From: a virus
Length of the DNA stretch: 28,700 nt
Virus record (IMG/VR): IMGVR_UViG_3300025122_002815
Coordinates: 1-28,700 of that record
Strand: one strand, 5' to 3'
Shown: positions 1 through 8,161 of the stretch, piece after piece
How the letters are laid out: each line of letters begins with the position of its first letter
Position numbering within the stretch: the first letter of the stretch is position 1
Translations under genes and position numbers: made by a program
The notes under the pieces: model-generated
What the model was told of the DNA's origin: nothing
Database searches by the model: none
Seen by the model: only the letters and a program-made list of their open reading frames with translations

Positions 1-159
1 TGTATACACTGGAATTTGTGGAGCAACGTTGCCATCTTCTGGATCAACCCACTCAGGATCAGCAATTGTTTCTCTATTTGGATGAATCCGAAGATAGTCA
101 GCCGCATACTCAGCAACTTTTCCTTCTGGAATACTAATTGAAATATTTAAGTCTGGCAT
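1..159 (-). CDS. N-terminal part of an unknown protein (runs off the window)
   Basis: An open frame starts with ATG at 159 and continues out of the window at position 1, giving 53 residues that begin MPDLNISISIPEGKVAEY. The Shine-Dalgarno AAAGGAG lies directly upstream and abuts the TAA stop of the fibre-like gene, so the two genes are probably co-transcribed and translated in sequence. The visible part is soluble and acidic, with no signal peptide or membrane segment. I do not recognise the family. Position after a fibre-like gene suggests a virion or tail-assembly role, but this is weak. Confidence 0.7.
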   Translation of the reverse strand, partial: MPDLNISISIPEGKVAEYAADYLRIHPNRETIADPEWVDPEDGNVAPQIPVYT

Positions 160-171
160 TACGCTTCTCCT

Positions 172-3100
172 TTATGTTAGCCCTGATCCAGTTACCCACG
201 CTCCATTTTCGTAGTAATTGAAGGCGGGCGTATCATTATTGTAAATTATCATACCATTAATCGCTGTGAGAGCGTTTCGCTGTGCGGTTGTCATTCGTGG
301 AACAACGAACCCGCCTACGGTTGTTTCGATCTCCATTTGCATACCGACCTTGAACCCAAGGAGATTTGTGTTCTCACGCTCTAGCCAGAAATAATCATCC
401 GTGTCCTTGACAGTCCACATTATCTCGACTTCATTAGCACCGTTTGTTATGTATCCTGCTTGACGGAACGAGGGGTTCTCGCCTGACGCAGCAGATTGAA
501 ACATCGTTACATCGCCATTAGCTCCACTTTGTAAAGCCACATCACCATTGTTACAATAAATGTAAAAATAACCTGACGATTCATTCCAAATTAGCATATC
601 CCCACCAGAACCATACATACTGGGTCTTTTGTACTGATCGGCATACATTGCCCAATGAGAATCACCTTCAGTCGCTCTTCTCCAGACATAAAATCTTTTG
701 CCATCAGAACCGTTTGCTACATCAGTATCGTTGAAAACTCGAACATTGCTTTGAGCATTTGGTTGAAGGTTTAAAGTATCTTCACAGTCAAGATTAAATC
801 GAGAACTAGCATCATATTCAATAAATGCTTCCTGTCCTTCTCCAAACCATATCTTTTGATCGTCAGCATCTAAAACCCAATCTGCTCCTGAATTATCATA
901 AATACCATAATTATTGGTCGCTCCTGAAACAGTAGCAATATTTATTCCATAATTATTATCTGCTGTTCCAGAAACACTTATATATTGTCCATAATGAGCA
1001 GTAATTCCAGTTGTTCCTATGTCCCCAGCAACAAGAAGCGAACTTCCATACAGATAAATAACATCACTATTTGTATTCGTTCCCCCAAAAGCAACATGAG
1101 CAGAAAATCCTGTAGCAGTAAGCAATGCACCACCACTATTTAGAACTTCATTACTATCTACATCAACAACTACCCCACTAACAGTTCTAACTGCTGAACC
1201 ACCTAACAAAGTCCCACTTGAAACTACATCATATTCATGTCCAACAACTCCAGTAACATTACTCCATTGGTCGCCTGTTGCTTTGGTTACATCAGTTTGG
1301 TATCCATAAATTATAGTAGCTGCCGCTGTATCATAAAATTCCAATATCATTCCTACTGTCGCAACAGGAGCAATATTTATTCCGTGATAGTCTGTATTAA
1401 CATCTCCTAATTGAGTATTGCCTAAAACATTTAAATTATGATTCATTATTACATCATCATCTAAAACTATATTTCCAGGAATACTTGGATTTGTAGAATC
1501 AATTCTGAAATCTGTTCCATCATAATGAAGTCTTATTTCTCTGTTGTCCCCAAAATATAAACTTTCTTTTAAGTCCACATTTCCATATCTATCAAGATTG
1601 AAATTATCAGCTTCAATTACAATAGTGTCTGTTTCTGTAATTTCGTTTGCTTTTATATTTAAAGAATTGCCATCAAACTCTATATAAGCATCTTGTGCCT
1701 CTCCAAAATAAAGTTTCTTACTATCATTTGTAATAAATATATCACCTACAGTTTGTAAAAGTAAATCATCACCTTTTTCTTGAAATCTAGAACTTCCTAA
1801 ATATATAGATTCTCCTGAAAGATATAAATCTCTAAATCTTTTTTCATCACTTCCTAAATCTATAGTATTATTATCTATAGGAATAATATCATCATTAAAA
1901 ACTATATCTCCTGTTCTACTAGGGTTATTTGAACCTATCTGTAAATCTGTTCCATCAAAATAAATGTAAGCATCATTATGTGTCCCAAAATATAAATATG
2001 AAGAATTAGAACCTAAAAATATGTTTCCTGTAGTTGTTAAATTAAAAGCACTGAAATTTATATCTGTAACCCCTGTTGATGAACTCCAAGTCCATGTATT
2101 ATCTGAAGAAGTTAAAACTAAATCTTCAACACCTATAAAAGTTATTGGAGAAGATCCATTGGTAGTCATGATGATACCAGCGTTTCCTGTAAGTTTCATT
2201 ACATCAACAGCACTTTCTTCAATTACTACATTTGCTCCATCACCAAACAATATCCTCGAAGTAGTTGGGTCTGTGTTATCTCCTATTCTTAAATCATTTC
2301 CTTCTCCTATATATGTATCCCCACCTGTAAACAGAAAACTACCGGATGAAAGAGTATGAGTAGCAACACTACCAGCTGTATACTCTATGTCGTACTCCTG
2401 TCCTTCTCCCAGAGTTATCTTTTGGTCGTCTGCATCTAATACCCAATCTGCTCCTGAACCATCCCAAATGCCATAAGCATTGCTTACTGCTGTACAAGTA
2501 GTAATACGTAACCCGTAAGAAGTAGTCGCTCCTGAAACATTAAGCTCAATTCCATAATTAGTAGTTGCTGTACCCGTCACATTAGCAAGTAGACCAGTGT
2601 GTTCCCTAATCCCGTCAGTTCCCAAATTTCCACCAACCGTGCTACCAAGGCCATACATTCTGACAATCAAAGCATCAGTCACCGTTCCACCGAAATTAGC
2701 ATTGAAGTCTCCCCCATACAAAAGGAGTATAGCATCGGAGTTATTCAAAACTGTAGTATCATCTAAATCTATGCTAACCCCATGAACAACCTTCCCATCA
2801 GCAACATCATGTGTTCCCGAACTGTCCAAATCCAGATAATAGCCTTTTGCGGTATAAGCATCATCTCCAGAAACATTGTATATCCCCCGTATGAAGTACG
2901 AATCGATGGTATCACTTTCTGTGATACTTGCTGTAATTAGTTGAGAAGCTACAGGAGCAGTATTAATTCCTATTGTATCTCCTTCTGCCTCATTTCCTAA
3001 TTGAGTATTACCTTCAACTAAGAAATGTGGAAAAGTATTTGTAGATACTTTAATAAAATCTTCTAAATCAAAATGATAGAACTCATCATTACTTGCATTT

Positions 3101-4080
3101 CCACCCTGTAAATTTCTAAGTTCATTGTGATCAATTAGCCCCCCCATAGAGTGAACATGAAGAAGATCTGCATTGCTTCCATTCGTTAAAGTATTTAAAT
3201 TAGTAAAAGTTACAGCAGAACCTATTCCATCAAGAGCTTGATTTATTTCTGTGAAGGTAGCTGTAATTCCTATCAAATTAGTATAATTAGATAAAGCTAA
3301 ATGATAATATTGACTTGCTGCTCCTCCCTGAAGACCATATAAACTATTGTGAGTAATAGTAGAAGAAGCATGAGTATGTAAAGCGTCAGCATCAGAAGTA
3401 GAACCAGCAGTTAATATATTTAAATTAGTAAAAGTTACATCATCAGATATCCCATCAAGAGATTGATTTATTTCTGTAAAAGTAGCAGTTATATCTTTTA
3501 AATTATTATAATTAGCTAAATTAAAATGATAAAATTCTCCATTTTCATAATTTCCTCCTTGAAGACTTGATAAATCATTATGAGTAATAGTAGAAGAAGA
3601 GTGGATATGTAAACTATCCGCAATAGAAGTAGAACCACTAGTTAAAATACTATGATCATTCTGCTTTAAATGATAATATTGATTTTCTTCTCCACCCTGA
3701 ATCCCTCTTAAATCATTATGATCAATTATAGATTCTAGATCATGAGTATGTAAAGAATCTGCATTAGAGGTAGAACCACCAACTAAAGTATTTAATTGAG
3801 ATCCAGTTGCATCTGTGTCAACATGGTCTTCTATGGTATGAGTTGTATCTGATTTATCATCATGAGTATGTAAATAATCTTCAGAAATTAACCATTGTTT
3901 ATTTGCATAATTATTAAAAGAAACAGAAAATTTTAAAGACTGAACATCAGCATACTTTAATACATCTGTCCTTTCTCCAGGTTTGAAAGAAGGAATTTTA
4001 GGAAGATCAGTAATCGTTAAAATATGTTTTGTAACATTTTTTAGAAACCAAGTATCTCTTGGTTTTTGTATATCAGCCAT
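172..4080 (-). CDS. Tail-fibre or appendage-like structural protein, 1302 aa
   Basis: A long repetitive beta-rich protein of the kind found in trimeric phage fibres. Residues about 70-340 carry four copies of a motif of the form HNxLxxLQGGxxxxxxYHL (near 121, 167, 244 and 319) and five HxH triplets (H71, H111, H158, H235, H308); HxH triplets bind iron in T4 gp37-type fibres. The middle and C-terminal parts repeat blocks resembling LYFGDNxEIxLxYDGTDFRI, and a GADWVLDADDQKI block occurs twice. The last 50 residues (VVPRMTTAQRNAL through MIIYNNDTPAFNYYENGAW) match a common ending of phage fibre proteins. The start has Shine-Dalgarno AGGA about seven bases upstream. A terminator lies between it and the preceding methyltransferase gene, so it probably has its own promoter. 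The structural role is confident; receptor binding is inferred. Confidence 0.8.
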   Translation of the reverse strand: MADIQKPRDTWFLKNVTKHILTITDLPKIPSFKPGERTDVLKYADVQSLKFSVSFNNYANKQWLISEDYLHTHDDKSDTTHTIEDHVDTDATGSQLNTLVGGSTSNADSLHTHDLESIIDHNDLRGIQGGEENQYYHLKQNDHSILTSGSTSIADSLHIHSSSTITHNDLSSLQGGNYENGEFYHFNLANYNNLKDITATFTEINQSLDGISDDVTFTNLNILTAGSTSDADALHTHASSTITHNSLYGLQGGAASQYYHLALSNYTNLIGITATFTEINQALDGIGSAVTFTNLNTLTNGSNADLLHVHSMGGLIDHNELRNLQGGNASNDEFYHFDLEDFIKVSTNTFPHFLVEGNTQLGNEAEGDTIGINTAPVASQLITASITESDTIDSYFIRGIYNVSGDDAYTAKGYYLDLDSSGTHDVADGKVVHGVSIDLDDTTVLNNSDAILLLYGGDFNANFGGTVTDALIVRMYGLGSTVGGNLGTDGIREHTGLLANVTGTATTNYGIELNVSGATTSYGLRITTCTAVSNAYGIWDGSGADWVLDADDQKITLGEGQEYDIEYTAGSVATHTLSSGSFLFTGGDTYIGEGNDLRIGDNTDPTTSRILFGDGANVVIEESAVDVMKLTGNAGIIMTTNGSSPITFIGVEDLVLTSSDNTWTWSSSTGVTDINFSAFNLTTTGNIFLGSNSSYLYFGTHNDAYIYFDGTDLQIGSNNPSRTGDIVFNDDIIPIDNNTIDLGSDEKRFRDLYLSGESIYLGSSRFQEKGDDLLLQTVGDIFITNDSKKLYFGEAQDAYIEFDGNSLNIKANEITETDTIVIEADNFNLDRYGNVDLKESLYFGDNREIRLHYDGTDFRIDSTNPSIPGNIVLDDDVIMNHNLNVLGNTQLGDVNTDYHGINIAPVATVGMILEFYDTAAATIIYGYQTDVTKATGDQWSNVTGVVGHEYDVVSSGTLLGGSAVRTVSGVVVDVDSNEVLNSGGALLTATGFSAHVAFGGTNTNSDVIYLYGSSLLVAGDIGTTGITAHYGQYISVSGTADNNYGINIATVSGATNNYGIYDNSGADWVLDADDQKIWFGEGQEAFIEYDASSRFNLDCEDTLNLQPNAQSNVRVFNDTDVANGSDGKRFYVWRRATEGDSHWAMYADQYKRPSMYGSGGDMLIWNESSGYFYIYCNNGDVALQSGANGDVTMFQSAASGENPSFRQAGYITNGANEVEIMWTVKDTDDYFWLERENTNLLGFKVGMQMEIETTVGGFVVPRMTTAQRNALTAINGMIIYNNDTPAFNYYENGAWVTGSGLT

Positions 4081-4163
4081 AAAATATCCTAAATAAAAGA
4101 ATTATATACTTTATATACTTTCATTTTATAAGCCTTTTATCCTTGTTTATTTGCTGTTTAAAT

Positions 4164-4189
4164 AAAAAAATCGCCCTAAAAGAGCGATT
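4164..4189 (-). terminator. Intrinsic terminator after the methyltransferase gene
   Basis: Read on the minus strand, AATCGCTC pairs with GGGCGATT around a five-base TTTTA loop (eight pairs including one G-U) and is followed by seven T. It lies about 37 bases past the stop of the methyltransferase gene and before the fibre gene, so it separates the two transcription units. Confidence 0.85.
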
Positions 4190-4225
4190 CTTAATTCCCC
4201 ACCTTAATTTCAAATTTTTATTTAT

Positions 4226-5410
4226 TTATTTTCTAAATACAAAAATAGGCTCAAAATGTCCCTCATTCTTCCCAACTCTTAAAAATTCATTGTTAGGCAA
4301 AACAATCTTCCATATTTTTTCTATCTTCCATTCCTTCTTACAATAATTTAAAATATCATCTGCTATCTTAAATTGTTTAACATTTTTAATATTTATAGCT
4401 AATTTTCCCTCTTTTTTTAATATTCTCTTGCTCTGATTAATAATAACATAAACAAATTTTTCCAACCATTCTTGATATTCTGGATATTTATGATTACTTT
4501 GAGAAGGGTCAAAAGAATAATCTTCTAAAGAAAAATATGGGAAAGAAGAAAATATTAAATCATAATTATCTTCTTTTAAATCTAACATCACATTTTCAGC
4601 ATATCCTAAATCAAATTTATATTTAAATTTATATATTCTTTCTCCAAACATATCATATTTTTCTTTAAAAAAAGAAGCACATTTCATATTCCCAATTGCT
4701 GTATCTCCATCAGGATCTATTCCATGATAAAAAATATTTTTATTTGTAGAAATACAACCCAAAAATCTACTTGAAAAACCAGCACAAGGATCCAAAACTA
4801 TTCCATTTTCAGGAACATACTGATTACAAATAAATTTCGCAAAAATAGGACTAAAATTGGTTATTCCTCTTGTCTTATTTCTAGTCCTTAATATCCTTCT
4901 CATATTAGAATGATTAGGAGTCCACTTTAATTCTAAAATTCTATTAATACAATCTTTTAAATAATCATCATTTTCAAATGTTTCTTGAGGAGTTCTTAAT
5001 TTCTTACCTATCCCATAAGAGGCTTTTATCATATGAGGATGAAAATAATTAGCTAAATTAATTCCAACACTATTTTGTTTTATCTTGTCTTCATCTGTCT
5101 TAATCTTAGTCTTCATAAGACTATTCATTATTCTAATTTTTTTTTCATCATTAAAATTATAATGAGGATATCCACTTCTTCTATAATATTCAAATAATAT
5201 ATCAACAACCTGTTTTCTCCCTTCATCGGATTCTTGATATAATTTTAAAAGTTTTTTAAAATTATTGTTATCTATTTTATCTCCCATAAAACCTAAACCA
5301 CAGTGTCTTAAATATTCAGATTTTTTAAATCCGAAGAGGTTAGATTTTATTTTTATTATATTGTGAGTTCTTTCATCTACTCTTAAAATTATATTGTCAT
5401 CTTTTGTCAT
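4226..5410 (-). CDS. Ribbon-helix-helix domain fused to an adenine/cytosine DNA methyltransferase-like domain, 394 aa
   Basis: Residues about 5-40 (NIILRVDERTHNIIKIK, then GFKKSEYLRHCG) look like a ribbon-helix-helix DNA-binding domain: a short strand, then two helices. Residues 200-345 form a SAM-dependent methyltransferase core with motif I at 206-214 (LDPCAGFSS) and an acidic IDPDG strand at 231-235. The catalytic-loop position at 287-293 reads FSSFPYF, where amino-methyltransferases usually have (D/N/S)PPY. The end of the Rossmann core is at RILKKEGKLAINIKN. It starts at ATG with AGGAG upstream. A perfect 18-base palindrome lies just before the ribosome site and may be the operator bound by the N-terminal domain. 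It sits between the capsid and fibre genes beside a homing-endonuclease-like gene and is very AT-rich, consistent with acquired cargo. Likely role: modifying phage or host DNA; target unknown. Confidence 0.75.
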   Translation of the reverse strand: MTKDDNIILRVDERTHNIIKIKSNLFGFKKSEYLRHCGLGFMGDKIDNNNFKKLLKLYQESDEGRKQVVDILFEYYRRSGYPHYNFNDEKKIRIMNSLMKTKIKTDEDKIKQNSVGINLANYFHPHMIKASYGIGKKLRTPQETFENDDYLKDCINRILELKWTPNHSNMRRILRTRNKTRGITNFSPIFAKFICNQYVPENGIVLDPCAGFSSRFLGCISTNKNIFYHGIDPDGDTAIGNMKCASFFKEKYDMFGERIYKFKYKFDLGYAENVMLDLKEDNYDLIFSSFPYFSLEDYSFDPSQSNHKYPEYQEWLEKFVYVIINQSKRILKKEGKLAINIKNVKQFKIADDILNYCKKEWKIEKIWKIVLPNNEFLRVGKNEGHFEPIFVFRK

Positions 5411-5423
5411 CTAATTCTCCTAA

Positions 5424-5441
5424 AATCTGTATATACAGATT
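5424..5441. promoter_or_regulatory. Perfect 18-bp palindrome, candidate operator of the methyltransferase gene
   Basis: AATCTGTATATACAGATT reads identically on both strands. It lies a few bases upstream of the AGGAG ribosome site of a gene whose product begins with a ribbon-helix-helix domain, a fold that often binds palindromes to repress its own gene. The TATA-like centre may overlap a promoter. Binding is inferred. Confidence 0.5.
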
Positions 5442-5468
5442 GTACTGATATTTTTTCACTTTGGAACT

Positions 5469-6374
5469 TTATTTTTCCCATTCTGGAATAAAACGTTTAA
5501 ATATTCTTTTCATTCTTTTATATTCACTTCCCCCAATAATTATTAATTTTATTTTATATTTTTTCACTACTTGAGGAATAATTTTCTTATTTTTTATACA
5601 AACTTCACAATTACAATTCCATTCAAAAGAAGATTTAGCGTGCCCTTTTATTTCATAATACATATTTTTATGTGGCAAATATAAATCAGGGCAATAAGTA
5701 TAATCATTTTCTTTTATACTAATAGAAAATCTTTTATATTCATAATAGTATTTTATATTTTTCATTTTATAAATACGACATATATTAGCCTCCCATGTGC
5801 TGCGAACATAATGTCCTAAATCCTTTCTTTTCCCTCCCTTCCCTCTTCCTGCTTTCACAGGGCAAGAAACTCCATACATAGGATTATTTCTCCCCTTAAA
5901 ACTTCTTCTCTTTTCTATTCCCTTATCATATAAATCTCTATATTCCTCAGTAGAAAATTTTCCTTCATTCCAAGCTTTTTTGACTCCTATAGAAACATTT
6001 TTATTATGTATCTCTGTCTTTACCACTTTTTTCATAGATAAAGAAATGCGATTTTTTCTATTTTCTTCTAAATCCTCTTTAGATATATATTTTGAAATTG
6101 TAAGCATAATTTTTTCATAAGAAATTCCACAAAAAATGTTGTTAGATTTATAAAGCATTTCATGTATATTTTTTCTACTATCATTATTATTAACATATAA
6201 ATCTATAAGCTGTTTTTCTTCTTCTTGCAAAAATAAAGAATGATCATTATCTTTTGATTTTTTTAAATGATTAATTATTTTCCAATAAACATCATATCGT
6301 TTTTTACAAACAGGACAACTAGATAAAAACTGAAATTTTATATGATTTTTTAACAATGAATATCTTTTAACCAA
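5469..6374 (-). CDS. Free-standing homing endonuclease-like protein, NUMOD3-like plus PD-(D/E)XK-type domain, 301 aa
   Basis: A zinc-finger-like segment (C20, C23, H36, H45) opens the protein. It is followed by a basic region with the NNPMYG signature (163-168) typical of NUMOD3 DNA-binding motifs in phage homing endonucleases. The C-terminal part has E195 (RSTWEAN), the pair CPDLYL at 228-233 and YEIKG at 240-244, which fits a PD-(D/E)XK catalytic core. It ends with a CNCEVC cluster. The gene lies directly after the capsid gene terminator, as free-standing phage endonucleases often do. The start is uncertain: TTG at 6374 has no clear ribosome site, the frame stays open upstream for about 16 more codons without ATG, and the 5' end may be damaged. 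Flanking genes are uninterrupted, so it is not inside an intron. Confidence 0.7.
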   Translation of the reverse strand: MVKRYSLLKNHIKFQFLSSCPVCKKRYDVYWKIINHLKKSKDNDHSLFLQEEEKQLIDLYVNNNDSRKNIHEMLYKSNNIFCGISYEKIMLTISKYISKEDLEENRKNRISLSMKKVVKTEIHNKNVSIGVKKAWNEGKFSTEEYRDLYDKGIEKRRSFKGRNNPMYGVSCPVKAGRGKGGKRKDLGHYVRSTWEANICRIYKMKNIKYYYEYKRFSISIKENDYTYCPDLYLPHKNMYYEIKGHAKSSFEWNCNCEVCIKNKKIIPQVVKKYKIKLIIIGGSEYKRMKRIFKRFIPEWEK

Positions 6375-6570
6375 ACAAAAAGGTAAATCTAATTCCCGAC
6401 ACGACTCAAGAAAAAGAAATACCTTTTATTATCTATTAAACATTTTGAAATATCTAAAGTCGTGTACGATATCTCTATTATTAACATTCTAATATTTTTT
6501 CTATAATCCTTTCTTTTTATTTTATTGAAATTAAATCACTTTGCAAGTAATATTCGTATATACATTCATC

Positions 6571-6607
6571 TAAAAGAAAGAGAGCCACGATAAATCGTGA
6601 CTCTCTT
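6571..6607 (-). terminator. Strong intrinsic terminator after the major capsid gene
   Basis: On the minus strand a 13-pair stem (AAGAGAGTCACGA with TCGTGGCTCTCTT, one G-U pair) closes a TTTA loop and runs into a T-rich tail (TCTTTTA). It lies 33 bases after the capsid stop. It fits the end of a late head-gene transcript and insulates the downstream endonuclease and methyltransferase genes. Confidence 0.9.
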
Positions 6608-6640
6608 AAATCTTACATTAATAACTAAAATTAGCTATTG

Positions 6641-7507
6641 TTATGATACTTCAACTTCCTCAACGTTGATTCTTGAAAGAGCGTAATCGTTGATAACAAC
6701 AATTCCGATTTCCTCGTAAATCACCCAGCCAAGACGAAGTTTCTTTGGATCGTCAGCAGGAAGAACCGTAATATCCTGACGAATTGGGAAAGCCCCAACT
6801 GTTTCAGGAGAAGCAGCAACAAGAACCACATTAGTCAACATTCTTGACGAAACATGAATGTCGGCTGTCCACAAGTGACCATAAAGACCAGTTGTGATGA
6901 TTTCACGTTGCGTTGCTTCATCATAGAAGTCCTTACCAAAAGTTCTAATAGAAGCATACTGCCAGGCGTGTACAACTATTTTAGCAGCAACCAAATCATG
7001 CTGTTCAATTTGCTTAAAAGCTTCATTGATAGCTTGAACGGTTAAAGTTCCATAGTTAGTAATTATCTGTCCAGCAGGAACAGCAGCCAACAAAGCATTG
7101 AAGATATTAGTATCTTCTTCCTTTTGAATAGCTTCTTTGGCTTTGATCTGTGCTCTGTCTACGATGTAGAACCTACGAGCTTTGATTTCTGCCAAACGAA
7201 CTGTTGGGTTCGCAGCAATTTCAAAAGTAGGAACAAGAACCTCTTCGCCTTCTTGAATCTGATCAGGTACAGCACCTCTACGAGAAATAACCCATGCTAT
7301 AGCAGCAACGTCTCTCTCGTATCGAGCTAATGCTCCCTGTGGTAGTTCGTCTACCATCAAAAGTTTACGACCAACTGCTTGGTACTCCAAACTTCTACGA
7401 ATAGGCTCAACCATAGCCTGAGCCAAAGCCACTCTACCTTCATCAGTCTCAAGAGCTTGAGAAATTACTTGCTCTTTCTCTTGATCTGTCAATTTTTCCA
7501 TAGTCAT
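6641..7507 (-). CDS. Major capsid protein, HK97-type fold, 288 aa
   Basis: The shell-forming protein of the head. The second half reads like HK97-fold capsid proteins of large phages: a helix with VHAWQYASIRTFGKDFYD, then a GLYGHLWTADIHVSSRM strand region, then VLVAASPETVGAFPIRQDITVLP and a C-terminal strand WVIYEEIGIVVINDYALSRI. The N-terminal 50 residues are helical and charged and could be a delta-domain-like segment, though no cleavage site is obvious. It starts at ATG 7507 with AAAGGAG optimally spaced; a second ATG two codons later is less well placed. Its order after protease-scaffold and decoration protein, with a strong terminator behind it, is classical. GC content and codon use look higher than in the neighbouring cargo genes, as expected for a highly expressed gene. 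Confidence 0.9.
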   Translation of the reverse strand: MTMEKLTDQEKEQVISQALETDEGRVALAQAMVEPIRRSLEYQAVGRKLLMVDELPQGALARYERDVAAIAWVISRRGAVPDQIQEGEEVLVPTFEIAANPTVRLAEIKARRFYIVDRAQIKAKEAIQKEEDTNIFNALLAAVPAGQIITNYGTLTVQAINEAFKQIEQHDLVAAKIVVHAWQYASIRTFGKDFYDEATQREIITTGLYGHLWTADIHVSSRMLTNVVLVAASPETVGAFPIRQDITVLPADDPKKLRLGWVIYEEIGIVVINDYALSRINVEEVEVS

Positions 7508-7530
7508 TTTAATCTCCTTTTATTTTCTAT

Positions 7531-7558
7531 TTTTAGGTCTTATGGAATAATCCTAAAA
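7531..7558 (-). promoter_or_regulatory. Hairpin in the leader of the capsid gene
   Basis: TTTTAGG and CCTAAAA can pair across a 14-base loop just upstream of the capsid Shine-Dalgarno. There is no T tract after the stem, so it does not look like a terminator; an RNA-processing or stability element is possible. The stem is short and AT-rich, hence low confidence. Confidence 0.3.
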
Positions 7559-7573
7559 TATAGCCTTAATTAT

Positions 7574-8134
7574 TTAACGCCTTAGGACAATAGGTACAAA
7601 GTTACCCAAGCTATTAGACTGTTGGATGGTAGTTCCAGGAACACCACTTGGATATGCCTGTGCAGCACCAACAGCAATACCAGATTCTTGACCAGCCGTA
7701 GCTGCTCTTGCCCACTCGCCAGCGACAGCAGCAGACCTACCAACTAGATCGTTAATAGCAAAAGCTGCTCCATCGCCATCAAGAAGATCTGAACTAATCC
7801 AGAATTTTCCTCCACCGTTGTAAACGGTAATTTTTCCAGAAGCTTCTGTTTCATTCCAGAAATCAGAAACTCTGTTTTGAGTCCAAGTCTGATTAGCAGC
7901 AGCATTATAGGCGTGAGCACCTATAACAACCTGATCTGAGTAAGCAGTAGTTTGACCAGCGGTAGCTCTAAAACTATCACCAGCAATACCAAGAACAGTG
8001 TTTATCCCAGCTCCAATTGGAGTAGGAACAACTTGTCCAGCAGCGTTCAAATTCACTTGCATCCCAGCAAGAATAGCAGTAGTACCAACCGTATACATAT
8101 CTGCAACAACATGATATTCAACTATTAAAGCCAT
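7574..8134 (-). CDS. Probable head decoration or capsid-stabilising protein, 186 aa
   Basis: A small Ala/Gly-rich beta protein starting MALIVEYHVVADMYTVG and ending NFVPIVLRR. Residues 10-60 (TTAILAGMQVNLNAAGQVVPTPIGAGINTVLGIAGDSF) resemble capsid decoration or stabilising proteins, in which a beta domain follows an initial strand and a statement of version or state changes along the polypeptide. No catalytic motif, signal peptide or membrane segment is visible. It has a good AAGGAG site. Its position between the protease-scaffold gene and the capsid gene is the usual place for a decoration protein in tailed phages. Assignment rests mainly on gene order and composition; another minor head protein is possible. 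Confidence 0.6.
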   Translation of the reverse strand: MALIVEYHVVADMYTVGTTAILAGMQVNLNAAGQVVPTPIGAGINTVLGIAGDSFRATAGQTTAYSDQVVIGAHAYNAAANQTWTQNRVSDFWNETEASGKITVYNGGGKFWISSDLLDGDGAAFAINDLVGRSAAVAGEWARAATAGQESGIAVGAAQAYPSGVPGTTIQQSNSLGNFVPIVLRR

Positions 8135-8161
8135 AATATCTCTCCTTTTTTATCAAAATCT

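Noticed and set aside
4090-4125. Eleven-residue ORF MKVYKVYNSFI before the fibre gene, with TATAAT-like sequence
   Set aside because: No similarity to the other leader cassettes; the AT-rich sequence makes both a short ORF and a promoter-like match uninformative.
6399-6465. Inverted repeat ACACGACT / AGTCGTGT upstream of the endonuclease-like gene
   Set aside because: Only eight bases per arm and over 50 bases apart; could easily be chance. Nothing else is visible in the 6375-6570 gap.
5469-6640. Group I intron carrying the endonuclease-like gene
   Set aside because: The capsid gene and the methyltransferase gene on either side are complete, so there is no split host gene.
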